64,000 nucleotides of DNA from Sycon ciliatum (GCF_964019385.1 NC_088655.1:4426764-4490763); one strand, 5' to 3'; counted from the first letter of the stretch, positions 41,269-51,524 are shown. The notes: generated by a model from the sequence alone, not told the origin. Program-made: numbers and translations.

Positions 41269-43072
41269 GTGAGTATAATCATTACACTTGTCTGGAGAAT
41301 GAAGATCGTTGGTGTATGTGCATGCGCTCACTTCCTCTGCGTCAGTAAAATGGTCGCTTCGCACATCGCAAAGTTTGTTACTTGCTTGTCGTAGTTGGTC
41401 TGTCGGAATCGCTGGTTTCTGTGTTCAAACATTGCTACGACCCTTCCTACACAATGTGTATTTGCTACGGAAGCTGTGGTGGACTCTAGTCCGCACCAAA
41501 AAAATTCATTACACTCCGCATTATTTTGTCCCAGAGTGCTTCTCTTTTTTCTGGAGTTCGTGCCAGTACACATCATTCGCGTGGACATTTGTCAAGACTT
41601 CAAGCTCCGGTATAAGAATCCTGGTATTTCTCCTGAGTTTGAAATGCTGAAGTTGACGATGACAAGGGCAAATTGTTCTGAAATTCCTGAATAAACACTA
41701 TGCGTGTAGCGCATGTTGCTGCAAAGGTAGCAGGTCTGACACACCAACCAAATCAGCGAAGCGCTTGTCAAGGAAAGAAGTTGTGAAACTGCTTACCCAA
41801 TCCCACTGGAAGGTTGTTACAGTGAACTTCAGAAATGCGAGTTTGCTGTCATCGCCTGCCACCTGGAGCCATGGATCGCTTAAAAACGAAGTTTTATGAC
41901 CAGAATTTGAAAGCACTTCTTGTTCAGCATCTTGTTGGGTGCTGAAGGGTCTGCCTCAAATTCTGATGGAGACTTCAACCCCAGCCGCAAGTGCAGCGAA
42001 TCGAGAGGCCACAAACTCAAGCTTAGTCTGTCGACAATGCTCTGCATCAAGTTCTAGCCGATTTCATTGCTTCGAGTGGAAAAAAAGAGATTTGAAAAAT
42101 CGCTCTGGGAAGCGACAATTTTAATGACGCGGAGGAAGTACTTACGTTTAACCTTGGATTAAGTTTGTGCATTTGTGGCCAAGGGCATCAGAGCCTGCCC
42201 AGCTCAAACCGGACCAATATTCTAGCCTTGATGTAAACAGTATGATTTAATTTTCATTGCTATCTGGGTCGGTCTCATTTTCTCTGTGCTGCACTGATGC
42301 GTCAGCAAAGCACGAAACTGTTCTGTCCGCAGAGTGAGTAGCCTTGATGTATAAAAAATTGGATTAAGGTAGATCGCGACACTAGAGAGGTTCCGTATAA
42401 AGAATGTAGTCAATCTATGGAAAGTCTTACGTAAACTGCATGCGGATATGTGTTCCGCCGTACGGAATTTTCAAATCACGTGGCTGCCCTTGGCAACTCC
42501 GAGCGCTGCAGTGTACGAACGGATCAACCTGGGGAGAGAATCGTAAATGTGTACTCCAATCCACTTACGGACAAGCTACGTTATCAGAGCCCTATCTACG
42601 TACTCTGCGTAGACAATTCTCCGTAAGTGGAGTGCAAACGCACGAATTCACGGGTAAATTTGCTCAACTTTACGTAGTGCGCAACTTCTCCATTATCGCC
42701 TTTTTGTCAATTTTTAAATTACACAAAAATATTTTTTAAAGAGTCGGCGTGGAGAAAGCAATTTTATGAGTGCAATAAAGAGTATAATAGATGCAGATAT
42801 GGCCAGACAACCACGAGTTAATGGAATTTAAAGGATTCTTATTATTCAAAATACTCACTGAAGAGCGGAACACGACAATCTCTTTTAATATTGCACACAT
42901 AAAATATTTTTTCTACAGGGAATGTGGGTTCGAATCCGGCTTTTGACAAGATTTTTTTCTTTTTTCGTTTCTTCTTTGCTTCTTCTTGCAATTATTTCTT
43001 CACTGGAAGATGCAACAAGCATAGTCAGATGGGATAAGAAGGAAAGGCAAGGAAAAGGCCATAATAATGGAT
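41269..43072 (+). other. Intron, mostly unrecognised
   Basis: No exon or transposon domain could be supported. A near-palindrome (ccacttacggacaa/ttctccgtaagtgg) spans about 42560-42630. An isolated B-box-like ggttcgaatcc is at 42927-42937, perhaps the 3' part of another SINE. Confidence 0.4.
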
Positions 43073-43286
43073 AACTTGGCACAAAACTGACAAGAGTACT
43101 GAGACATTCGACGTCCTGACACCTAGCTTCAACACATCTCTCAGTACTCTTGTTAGTTTTGTGCCTAGTTATAGCACTTTCTGACTGTATATAGTATCCA
43201 GTTACAGTGATGGGGAGTTACTCTTGACTCGTATCCATAGTTGCTTTTCCTTTCTACATTTATTTATGGCTCAACATCCGAGTTTC
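43073..43286 (-). repeat. Dispersed repeat ending in 'AACTCGGATG' (copy 2), with hairpin
   Basis: It shares about 190 bp with 10210-10407. A hairpin (ggcacaaaactgacaagagt and its inverse) spans 43078-43172. It ends 7 bp before the hammerhead at 43293. Confidence 0.65.
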
Positions 43287-43292
43287 AAAATG

Positions 43293-43341
43293 CACACCTG
43301 ATGAGCCGTCACGAACCACACGGCGAAACGTGCGTCGTGTG
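43293..43341 (+). ncRNA. Type I hammerhead ribozyme (long stem II)
   Basis: Stem I cacac/gtgtg, core CTGATGA, stem II gccgt/acggc (5 bp) with a 10-nt loop, GAAA, stem III cg-tg-cg, and cleavage after TC before gtgtg. All invariant core residues are present. The loop of stem II is larger than in the other copies and could contact stem I. Confidence 0.87.
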
Positions 43342-44068
43342 AAACAACTTCTTCTGTAGTCAACTACTTGGTCCGGCTCATCGCAATTGTCACTTATCTA
43401 TTGTCACTAAGAACTGGAGTTTTTTTTACCGCTCTGTGAAACTTCCAGTAGGCATAGTGAGGAAGCATGATACAAGAATACTCTCCGCCACAAGAAAAAA
43501 ATCAGCAATGGAATCAGGTGAAGCGAGTCGAAGAAAAGAAGCAAGGTAAGCAAAATGCACGAAATAAATCCGCGAAGGAGCACGTTCTTGCACTCACACT
43601 CTTACAGGTCCAGAGTTCATTAAACTCTGCATCACTCGAGCTGCCGCGCCGTTACATGAGCTGGCATTTGCAATTGTCTAGCTGCTGGCGTAGGCTGGAG
43701 TGTCCCTTGCTTTCTCAGGCTGTCGTATGGCAGCAATGGGAAAGCAACAGTTGTGGCAGTCACTTCGGTCCTTGAAGGAACCGTGGGCAGTGTGCCCTGT
43801 GTGTCGCCACAGTGTGTTTCAACAAAGCCTTCGAGGCATACAGGCCTCTCCAGACAGCTGTCATACGCTCCGCTGGATACGCTGACCACGACTCTAGTAA
43901 TGCTGCTGCTAGGTCCACCAAGCAGGGAACAACAACCTTCCGCCAGGCGCATCACATCAAAAACACTTTTTTTCTTCAGCATGACGCTCATGTGGCTCAT
44001 ACTCCTCTGCCGTGCACGCGTGCCTGTCACGCTCTCCAGGATGTCAGTTGCCCCTACCACAGTTCCGG

Positions 44069-44378
44069 CAGGGTTCTAGCCAAAGGGGGGTAGGGGGCGC
44101 AGCACCCCCCTACTCCGTTTGCGCGCCCCCGGTGAAAAAGTGCCGCCCCCCTACTCATTTTCCGATTTTTGTGTTTTTTCACGCCATTCAACGAAAATAC
44201 AGTCGATAGTCACTACTAGAGGGTTCATAAAGGCACATTTGTGAGGGGTGAAGTCGGGGGTTCACCCTGTATGTTGCATTTTGCATGGCAAGACAATTTT
44301 GGACAATGGAAAAATGGGTTAATGGGGTACCTTTTTCCCATGCCCCCCCCCTACTATATTGACCTGGCTAGAACCCTG
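44069..44378. mobile_element. hAT-like MITE, 310 bp
   Basis: It starts cagggttctagcc and ends ggctagaaccctg, with the host bases gttccgg duplicated on both sides (7 bp, or 8 with one mismatch). Copy 1 of the host element has a single gttccgg. The CAGGG start and ~8-bp TSD are hAT hallmarks. Confidence 0.87.
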
Positions 44379-45339
44379 GTTCCGGTCTTCATGGTCGCTG
44401 CGCTTGGCTTTTGGCAACACAGACAGTGAATGGCCAGATTCCCACTTCCCAAAAATTCGAAAACATCGCGATTCAAAGCGCTAGTCGCGATCATTTTTCT
44501 TTGGTGCCTCCTTTGATCTTGCCATCACAACCTCCCAAGCAAAAGTAAGTTACCGTATTTTCCGGGGTATAAGCCGCACTTTTTTTCGCTAAACATCGGA
44601 CCAAAATCGCCCCTGCGGCTTATACACCGAATATGCTTGAGCGAATGAATGCTTAGCATACATCAGTATGCATGCTGACGTCATGTGACATGTCATTCGA
44701 CTCAGCTTCGCGCCTGTGTTGCTATCCCGGCACTTTTACTAGTTTTAGTGCGCGGGCTACACCATACGGTACGCGTATACGGGGACTCTATTTTGCGTAC
44801 TGCAAGTGCCGGTTTCCACACATCCTAGTATACAGCGATACGACAATACTACTTTTTGTGTATGAATAGTGTCGACTGGAATCTTTCCCTGTTGTGAACA
44901 GGGTACTCCCTGGCCTGGCACATAGCTGTAAGGGAACGAATGTTTGTTTCATGTTTGTTTCCAAACATTTCAATTCTTCTTATTATTATTAACTTTTATT
45001 TTACTAGGGTGTTTCCCACAGACCTATGGTCTTCTTACGGGAGCCCCTTGGAAGGTTATGCATGAGCGAATAAATGAGCGGTAATCGGTACAAGTACGAA
45101 CAGTGGAAGGCAGCATACTCCACCGGTCAGCAGCGAGATAGCCAATCCGAGAAAAGCCAGCCGTACTCTGTGCTGGGGGTAATGCCAAAGAAAAAGACAC
45201 CTGGGATCTCGTAGTGGCAGTGGTGTGAGAGCTACAGAAGCTGCTGGTAAAGATTTCTTAATTCGTCTTTCAGTCGTTCAGATTATTTTGTTTCTTTAGC
45301 TATTCTTGCCGGTACTTTGATGGTGTCCTGGAGTTGACC

Positions 45340-46509
45340 ATGCCGCGGCAGACAACATACACCGTGAAGGAGAAGATACGCGCTGTGCTCTTCACCGAAG
45401 CGCATGGACATCGGGCCTGCGCGAGACACTTCGACATCGATGAGTCAATGGTTCGTAGGTGGCGGAAACAGAAAGTCGAGCTGTCGAAGAAGAAAGTCGC
45501 GTCCAAATCGCTACATGCTGGACCCGAGCCACGATGGAATGAACTTGAGCGTAAGGTTTTCGAATGGATCGAGAAAAATCGACAAGATGGGATTGGATTG
45601 AGTGGCACAATGATTCGCCTAAAAGCGAAAGTCTTAGCAAAGGAGATGAACGCCGTAAGTTTCAACGCAACTGTTAGTTGGTGCTATCGTTTCATGAAGC
45701 GACATAGCCTTGTTATCCGGCCGAAGACTCACCTGTGCCAGCGACTGCCGGACGAGTTTGAGGAGAAGATTCTGTCCTTTCAGCGCAACGTCATCAGGTT
45801 GAGAGAACAGAACAAGTATCCGCTAGATCATATTGGCAATATGGATGAAACGCCTCTGAACTTCGACATGCCCTTGTCCCGAACTATCGACAAAATCGGA
45901 GCGAAGACTATTCACATCAAAACGACAGGGCACGAACGAGAGCACTTTACTGTGGCTTTAGCATGCCTTGCCGATGGGACAAAGTTAGGGCCATTTGTCA
46001 TTTTCAAGCGAAAGACTATGCCAAAGGATGCAGTGCCGCCTGATGTCATTGTCCACGTTCACCCCAAAGGCTGGATGGATGCAGCTGGAATGCATATGTG
46101 GCTGGATAAGGTTTGGTGTGCAAGGCAAGGTGGCCGTGGGAGCACCCCTGTTCGAAGCTGCCTTGTCTTTGACGCGTTTCGTGCACATCTAGTAGAGAAC
46201 TTCAAAAGACGTGCTCGTGAAACAAGGACCGACCTTGCTGTTATCCCTGGTGGTCTGACATCCCAGCCTCAGCCACTTGATGTGTGCCTCAACAAGCCAT
46301 TCAAGTGCCACATCAGGCAGCACTGGACGGACTGGATCATTGGTGGAAACCATGAGTTTACACCAACAGGCCGTATGAAGAAACTATCAATTTCCAAAGT
46401 ATGCAAATGGGTGGATGAGTCATGGAAGGCCATCCAAACTACAATGGTCGCCAAATCACTCAAAAGTGCTCAATTTCAAATGCACTGGACGGCACTAAAA
46501 ATGACATGA
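45340..46509 (+). CDS. Pogo/Tigger-like DDD transposase (389 aa, 3' frameshift)
   Basis: ATG at 45340. The N-terminal part has a psq/CENP-B-type helix-turn-helix ('EKIRAVLFTEAHGHRACARH', then 'MVRRWRKQK', residues ~8-45) and a second Tc5/CENP-B HTH (residues ~70-125). The DDE/DDD domain follows: D169 in 'NMDETPL', D278 in 'VFDAFRAHL' and D314 in 'QPLDV'. The enzyme would bind the TIRs and cut and paste the element into TA. A one-base loss near 46460 in an A-run puts the C-terminal end in another frame. The usual acidic tail is present from about 46465 to 46634 in that frame. An intact catalytic core with one frameshift suggests recent activity. Confidence 0.92.
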   Translation: MPRQTTYTVKEKIRAVLFTEAHGHRACARHFDIDESMVRRWRKQKVELSKKKVASKSLHAGPEPRWNELERKVFEWIEKNRQDGIGLSGTMIRLKAKVLAKEMNAVSFNATVSWCYRFMKRHSLVIRPKTHLCQRLPDEFEEKILSFQRNVIRLREQNKYPLDHIGNMDETPLNFDMPLSRTIDKIGAKTIHIKTTGHEREHFTVALACLADGTKLGPFVIFKRKTMPKDAVPPDVIVHVHPKGWMDAAGMHMWLDKVWCARQGGRGSTPVRSCLVFDAFRAHLVENFKRRARETRTDLAVIPGGLTSQPQPLDVCLNKPFKCHIRQHWTDWIIGGNHEFTPTGRMKKLSISKVCKWVDESWKAIQTTMVAKSLKSAQFQMHWTALKMT

Positions 46510-46634
46510 TCTTTGAGGACCACAATGATTCAGACTCCGGCAGCGATGAAGACGGCGACGGCATCGCTGCAGAGGTAGCTTTGATCAACATCAGTGGCAG
46601 CGAGACTGAAGATAGTGCAGATGGCATGGAGTGA
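46465..46634 (+). pseudogene. Displaced acidic C-terminal tail of the transposase
   Basis: The frame after the break reads 'CSISNALDGTKNDMIFED', then an Asp/Glu/Ser-rich stretch ('SDSGSDEDGDG') to a stop at 46634. This is the normal end of pogo-family transposases, cut off from the main frame by the deletion near 46460. Confidence 0.8.
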
Positions 46635-46970
46635 TCTGTAGTCAACACAGCAATACACCAACATCTCTGCAGCAACCTGTGGTGCACTAACACTTCATAA
46701 TCTGATCTAACATGGTATTTAGCTCCATAACCATAATAAATTTGTAGAAAGGCCATTTGTCAATGAGTGTGAAAAATCTTGGTTTGTGGGTGGGGCTTAT
46801 ACTCCGAATACCAACTTTTAGTCAATATTTTGCCTCAAAAAGGGGGGTGGGGCTTATACCCCGGTGCGGCTTATACCCCGGATAATACGGTAGATATCGT
46901 GATTGGACTGGGTTTAACCTGTCAAAAGGTGCGTGGGAGATAAGCGACAATTGCGATGAGCCGGACCAAG

Positions 46971-47076
46971 TGGTCCATCACAATGTCATGCATGAAGAGT
47001 ACTGTAGGAGTTTGGCTTTCGGCATGTTCAATTCGTTTTTGCAAAGCTTCCCCTTTCTTTACCTTTTTATCTTTAT
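46971..47076. other. Short spacer before the ribozyme array
   Basis: On the minus strand the stretch reads as 30 codons without a stop ('EALQKRIEHAESQTP' and 'VLFMHDIVMD'), unlike random sequence. I cannot assign it. It may be a piece of a retroelement ORF. Confidence 0.25.
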
Positions 47077-47346
47077 CACTACTTGATGTACCAGCCTGCT
47101 ATGCCGGATACCGCCAACCATGCATCGACCAGGCGCCAGGCGCGAACTGATGGTGGTGGTGGTGAGAAGGAGAGCTCTGTGCCAGAACTTTGCAGCCTAG
47201 AGAGCGTGTGTGGGCAGGCGTGTGTTTACCACCATATTGCCAGGTGTGTCTTTACCACCATATTTATCAACCATAAGTACAGCTGCAGTGGTGTCTTCAA
47301 ATTCATTCTCCCGAGTCAAGCTCCGTGTGAAGACATCCAAGAAGAA

Positions 47347-47390
47347 GATTGCCTGATGAGTCCAGCGGGGACGAAACGTACGTCGCAATC
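47347..47390 (+). ncRNA. Type I hammerhead ribozyme, array unit 1
   Basis: Stem I gattgc (47347-47352) pairs with gcaatc (47385-47390). Core CTGATGA (47353-47359), stem II gtcc-agcgg-ggac, GAAA (47373-47376), stem III cg-ta-cg, cleavage after C47384. All invariant residues present. Confidence 0.9.
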
Positions 47391-47698
47391 GAGCTATGTC
47401 GTTGCTGTGTCATCTGCTATGTGCCATGCACTACTTGATGTACCAGCCTGCTATGCCGGATACCGCCAACCATGCATCGACCAGGCGCCAGGCGCGAACT
47501 GATGGTGGTGGTGGTGAGAAGGAGAGCTCTGTGCCAGAACTTTGCAGCCTAGAGAGCGTGTGTGGGCAGGCGTGTGTTTACCGCCATATTGCCAGGTGTG
47601 TCTTTACCACCATATTTATCAACCATAAGTACAGCTGCAGTGGTGTCTTCAAATTCATTCTCCCGAGTCAAGCTCCGTGTGAAGACATCCAAGAAGAA

Positions 47699-47742
47699 GA
47701 TTGCCTGATGAGTCCAGCGGGGACGAAACGTACGTCGCAATC
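47699..47742 (+). ncRNA. Type I hammerhead ribozyme, array unit 2
   Basis: Identical to unit 1, 352 bp downstream. The two cleavage sites delimit exactly one monomer (47385-47736). Confidence 0.9.
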
Positions 47743-47974
47743 GAGCTATGTCGTTGCTGTGTCATCTGCTATGTGCCATGCACTACTTGATGTACCAGCC
47801 TGCTATGCCGGATACCGCCAACCATGCATCGACCAGGCGCCAGGCGCGAACTGATGGTGGTGGTGGTGAGAAGGAGAGCTCTGTGCCAGAACTTTGCAGC
47901 CTAGAGAGCGTGTGTGGGCAGGCGTGTGTTTACCGCCATATTGCCAGGTGTGTCTTTACCACCATATTTATCAA

Positions 47975-48538
47975 ACACAGCGAGGAGACAATAATTTTAT
48001 TGATTTCGTTTATCAAATTACATTTTATATTATACATTTTATAGGGTTTTTAATTTATATCAAAAGTATGCCAAAGGACAGGCTGGTATTGGCTGGGACT
48101 ATCTGTACCTGAACATGCAGCCAAGAAGAGAAGCCTTTTGACATCATGATTATCCAGACAATGGAAGAATGAAGAGGCTTTCAGCTGAAGCCAGCCTGAG
48201 ATGTGAACTGAATAATCAAATAGACTCGGGTGGAGAGCCAAGGATTAATTTACACGAAGAAGTAAAGACCACAGAACTACAAGTTACGCTATAAGGTCTA
48301 CTAACACCAACAGTTACTCTATAATCAGCTCAGCTCATATCATTGCACGACACTGCCCAACGTGATAACAATGTTAGTTGTAGTTCCTTCGTCTTCATTT
48401 CTTCTTATGAATAATCAATGTAGTAGGTATGCCATTTGCCTTGATATCATACAGCCACCATAGCAATAGTGTTGGTGAAGTTCACAGCTTACAAGATACG
48501 GGGCTGGCTCTCAATCCTCTGAGGAAGCTTGGAGCACA
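47975..48538 (+). other. Intron with one dispersed motif
   Basis: The forward motif actcgggtggagagccaagg is at 48224-48243, followed by ~130 bp shared with 55430-55560 ('aactacaagttacgctat', 'cattgcacgacactg'). No gene. Confidence 0.5.
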
Positions 48539-48540
48539 TG

Positions 48541-48632
48541 CCATCTCTGTGTTTGTTGTCTTACTTTCCTCACAGTACCCCTAATGCCATCTCTGTGTGT
48601 TTTGTCTTACTTTCCTCACAGTACCCCTAATG
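48541..48632 (+). repeat. 46-bp tandem duplication including a 3' splice site
   Basis: ccatctctgtg...ctttcctcacag|tacccctaat occurs twice, 46 bp apart, so there are two nearly identical acceptors at 48575 and 48621. Only the second keeps the module B reading frame at the usual length; the first would add 46 nt and shift the frame. Confidence 0.92.
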
Positions 48633-48912
48633 ACAACATGTGGAGACCTACGCTTACGGGCTGTTGTCGGGAATGAGTTTTATCGTTTCACGAAAGAAGT
48701 TGCCCTCAAAGAATGCAAAGGAGACTTTTATGATCCTTGGTTCCATCGGTCCACATGTTTGCACACATTCTTGCAACCGGTGACAGTCCACTTCAAGGAT
48801 TCAGATTTCTGGACAAACAGACCTAACGAATCTGTGGACTACCAACATTCCATCGTGCATCTGCAACCAGTAGTTAACGCCTCAACAGCAGAACGAATGG
48901 TGCTCTGTGCAT
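48622..48912 (+). CDS. Exon 8 seen: Cys-rich module B (B5)
   Basis: The acceptor is tttcctcacag|tacccc (the downstream one of a duplicated pair) and the donor GCAT|GTAAGT; phase 1-1, 291 bp. It has Cys at about residues 7, 32 and 46 and a final 'MVLCA'. It shares 'DFWTNRP' with the YWT-x-DP block of B1. The step between the middle Cys is 14 rather than 17. One N-A-S sequon. It precedes the second EGF exon. Confidence 0.68.
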
Positions 48913-49050
48913 GTAAGTAACAACTCAGCCCTCCTGTTACAGTGTATCACAAGCTTCCTTGACGGTCAACATAAACACAAAGGATATAATTATAAATTTT
49001 TCAATGCAGTATATGCATCCGCGGAATCCACGCCAGTCTACATGAGCACT

Positions 49051-49189
49051 AGGAAATTTTAGAACCGAACGTTTTCGACGATTCTTTTCTTTGCCTATAT
49101 AAGTGCTGTCATTGTAATTTTATTGCTTTATTCCCTGTAAGAATTCCACGAAGAGAAGGGAATGAAAACGTTCGGTTCTAAAATTACCT
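49051..49189. repeat. Short fold-back, 26-bp arms
   Basis: aggaaattttagaaccgaac and its inverse at 49164-49189, with one mismatch. Probably a small MITE; the target duplication is unclear. Confidence 0.75.
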
Positions 49190-49510
49190 GGTATTCATTT
49201 GGACTGGAGTGGATTGCGCAGATACATGTGCTGCATTGAAGTATGGAAACACTTCCAATTTGTTCTAGAAATTATTTTACCATGGGTATAAATGCTCAAG
49301 ATTGTGGTATTAAATTCGGCGATGATTTCAGTACTGCTTTCTTGCAGGTTTGCCGAGTCAAAGGTTCGATGGGCTTCTCGTGTGCTCTGGATGGCAGTCG
49401 TGAGTCCGTCAAGTCAAAACGGCGGAAATGTGCAAGCTCCGGTGGGGGGGGGGGGCAAACACCTTTGCTATGAACTTAAACACATAACTTATATTCTACT
49501 CCAACAGTTA

Positions 49511-50788
49511 CCGTACTCACGCGATTAGAGCCCTATCTCGAATAGTGCCCCCCCCCCCCCTGGGGGCCCCAATGAAAAAATAAAGCCCTCTCTCGAATAG
49601 TGCCCTAGGGGCTGCATTGAAGCGCAAGCGCAAATTTGCAAATTTGGTGCTGTTAGCTCGTGTTCTTATGTTTGTCGTCGAGCAGGTGTTTATGATCGAA
49701 GTAGAAGTCCTTGTTCCAGTTTCTAGCTCTGTAGAATCTTGCTTGTCCTTTTACTATGGGAAAAATGCGTCGAAAAATAACAGTAAAGAGGATGTTGGCG
49801 ATCAGGTGCGTCAGGTGCGGTTGCTGCTAGGAAATTTGGTGTTGCCCATAAATGCATCAGGGTTTGGAAAAAGAACGAGTCAAAGCTGCGAAAGCAACAT
49901 GATTCTTCGGCGAGGGCAACGGGTGGCGGACGTAGTGATGTTGGAGATGGCTATGGAGGTGATGGTGATGACATTATGTCCATACACAGCGAGTTGGAAA
50001 GTGATAATGATGATGGTGAAGAAGAGGACTTTACGTCTTCTAGCAGCCAATTTTGAAGTGACAGCAGTGACTCTGCTGAGGAAGATTAGGACATCGTGTG
50101 CATTGATGTCAGCGACACGGAAAGCCTGAGTGATATTGGAGATGGCTATGGAGGTGATCATGATGACGACATTGTGTCCATATACAGCGAGTCAGAAGGT
50201 GATAGTGATGACGGCGATGAAGACGTCTTTGAGTCTGCTAGCAGCCAATTCGGAAGTGATGCAGTGACGCTGCTGATGAGGAAAGTGACTGAACATGGGC
50301 TGTCTTGGCATTTGTGTACACTGCATCCATGCACATGTGTGATTCAGTTTCTTGCCCTAGGTTTTTATGAACTTGCCGTTTGAGGAATCCGTCGCATTTG
50401 TGCATGCAAGTGTGTGTACCCGTTTTGTGTGGTATGTGCTTGGGTTTGAGTGTGTGGCATTCTTTTGTCTAGGCTTGATTGCTTCAAGTTACGCTTTTAC
50501 GGCCTGTTCCCATGTTTACTGCCTGTTCCCGGTGTGCGAGATTGCTCTTTCTTGTCTCATTGACAAGTGCATTTCAGAATTACAGTCCTGATGCTCTTTT
50601 CCTTGATTTTCTTCTTTTTTGCGTTGAGTGACGGACTTGTACCACCATTGAAAAAATAGTGCCCTCTCTTGAATAGTGCCCCGCCTGTGACAGACTTTGA
50701 AAAAATAGTGCCCTCTTTTGAATAGTGCCCCGCCTGTGACGGACTTTGAAAAAATAGTGCCCCGGGGGCACTAATCGCGCAAGTACGG
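49511..50788. mobile_element. Internally deleted pogo-type transposon
   Basis: The inverted ends ccgtactcacgcgattagag (left) and the inverse with three mismatches (right) are flanked by TA. Near both ends 'aatagtgccc' is repeated in inverted orientation. The interior keeps only the two ends of a transposase gene, see 49788-50290. Confidence 0.82.
49788..50290 (+). pseudogene. Transposase remnant: HTH fused to duplicated acidic tail
   Basis: In one frame from about 49788 it reads 'GAVAARKFGVAHKCIRVWKK' (the psq-type DNA-binding helix-turn-helix). Within a few codons it passes to 'DVGDGYGGDGDDIMSIHSEL', an Asp/Ser/Glu-rich tail. The catalytic domain is missing. The acidic tail is then repeated ('DIGDGYGGDHDDDIVSIYSE'), with a TGA and a TAG between. 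The duplicated unit is about 220 bp. It encodes at most a DNA-binding stub. Confidence 0.72.
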
Positions 50789-51524
50789 TAAGGCTGTTTT
50801 CCCACCAGGATTATCCCGCAATTTTGGATGAACTCCCGCTATCCCGAAATTCCTGTTGATTATCCTGAAATTCACTGTACAAGAAACAAGCTTGATATTG
50901 TACTTGGAGCACTTCAAATGACTTGTCACAGGCCAGTAGTTGTCCTTATTGATTCTGGACCACCAAAGCCTCCAGTACCAGTGGATCTACTACAGTACTA
51001 GTGCTCCTTCCATGCACAGTCCCTGAAAAACCTCCGTTTACTTTAGTCGTGAACATGCGTAAGTGTGATCCGATGATCAACATCAGGCACCTATTATCGA
51101 AATGTTGGTGCCATCAAAAGTATAAAAAGGATTTTTTTGGAAAAAGAGGACATCCTGAAAAAGAAGGCAAATCCCGGAATTTTGCAATGGCGATCCAGAA
51201 AAAGCACTCTCAGTAACGGCAGATATGCAGCTTGTATGGATTCACGGGAAGCATGGGTTTCAAAGTCCGAAGAAAACGAACGGTCACTGCTGGTGTGACG
51301 ACTGCACCATGCCGATAGAGACTGTACAGGGCAGTGATGCCAGTGCTGTGATCCTAGGCGTTTTCAATTGCTCTCCGTGCGTCAATAGTGACCAGTCACA
51401 TTGTCCGATTGGCAGTTATGCTATGCATGACATTGTATTGGTGTATTTTATAGTTTTAATTGCAAAGGCTAGCTTGTGGAAATGTATTTATATGGGTTTT
51501 TTTCTTCACTTGCCCCAACACCAG
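50789..51524 (+). other. Intron with a SINE family A head
   Basis: 51232-51300 matches the 5' head of SINE family A ('atggattcacgggaagcatg', 'gaacggtcactgctgg') without a tRNA-like part. Otherwise unrecognised. Confidence 0.5.

Larger units (their letters stand above)
44553..46890. mobile_element. Pogo/Tigger-type transposon, 2.3 kb
   Basis: It has 27-bp inverted ends (ccgtattttccggggtataa on the left) with one mismatch and duplicated TA (44551-44552 and 46891-46892). It carries a transposase. The same junction in copy 1 of the host element reads aagttagatatcg without the element, giving the precise pre-insertion site. Confidence 0.93.
43367..46970. mobile_element. TIR DNA element (copy 2) with two insertions
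   Basis: Without the insertions at 44069-44378 and 44553-46890 it aligns end to end with 1921-2902. The left end cttggtccggctcatcgc and the right end gcgatgagccggaccaag are conserved. The left flank is TA, the right flank now reads TG. Copy 1 gives the empty site for both insertions. Confidence 0.88.
47077..47974 (+). mobile_element. Retrozyme-like tandem array, 352-bp unit x 2.55
   Basis: Three head-to-tail units start at 47081, 47433 and 47785 (period exactly 352) with only a few differences; the third stops after about 190 bp. Each complete unit holds one hammerhead ribozyme, so a transcript of the array would self-cleave into 352-nt monomers. Tandem 170-400-bp units with type I hammerheads are the definition of animal retrozymes, small non-autonomous retroelements with circular RNA intermediates. 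There is no real protein: the open frames repeat with the unit. Single diverged units are at 6815 and 9106. Confidence 0.88.

Noticed and set aside
47083-47854. 140-150-codon frames repeated in the 352-bp array
   Set aside because: 352 is not a multiple of three, so the frame rotates between units; the same peptide occurs only because the DNA repeats. No start context or domain.
49617-50129. 170-codon plus-strand frame
   Set aside because: The transposase remnant (HTH and acidic tail) lies in a different frame; this one is its shadow.
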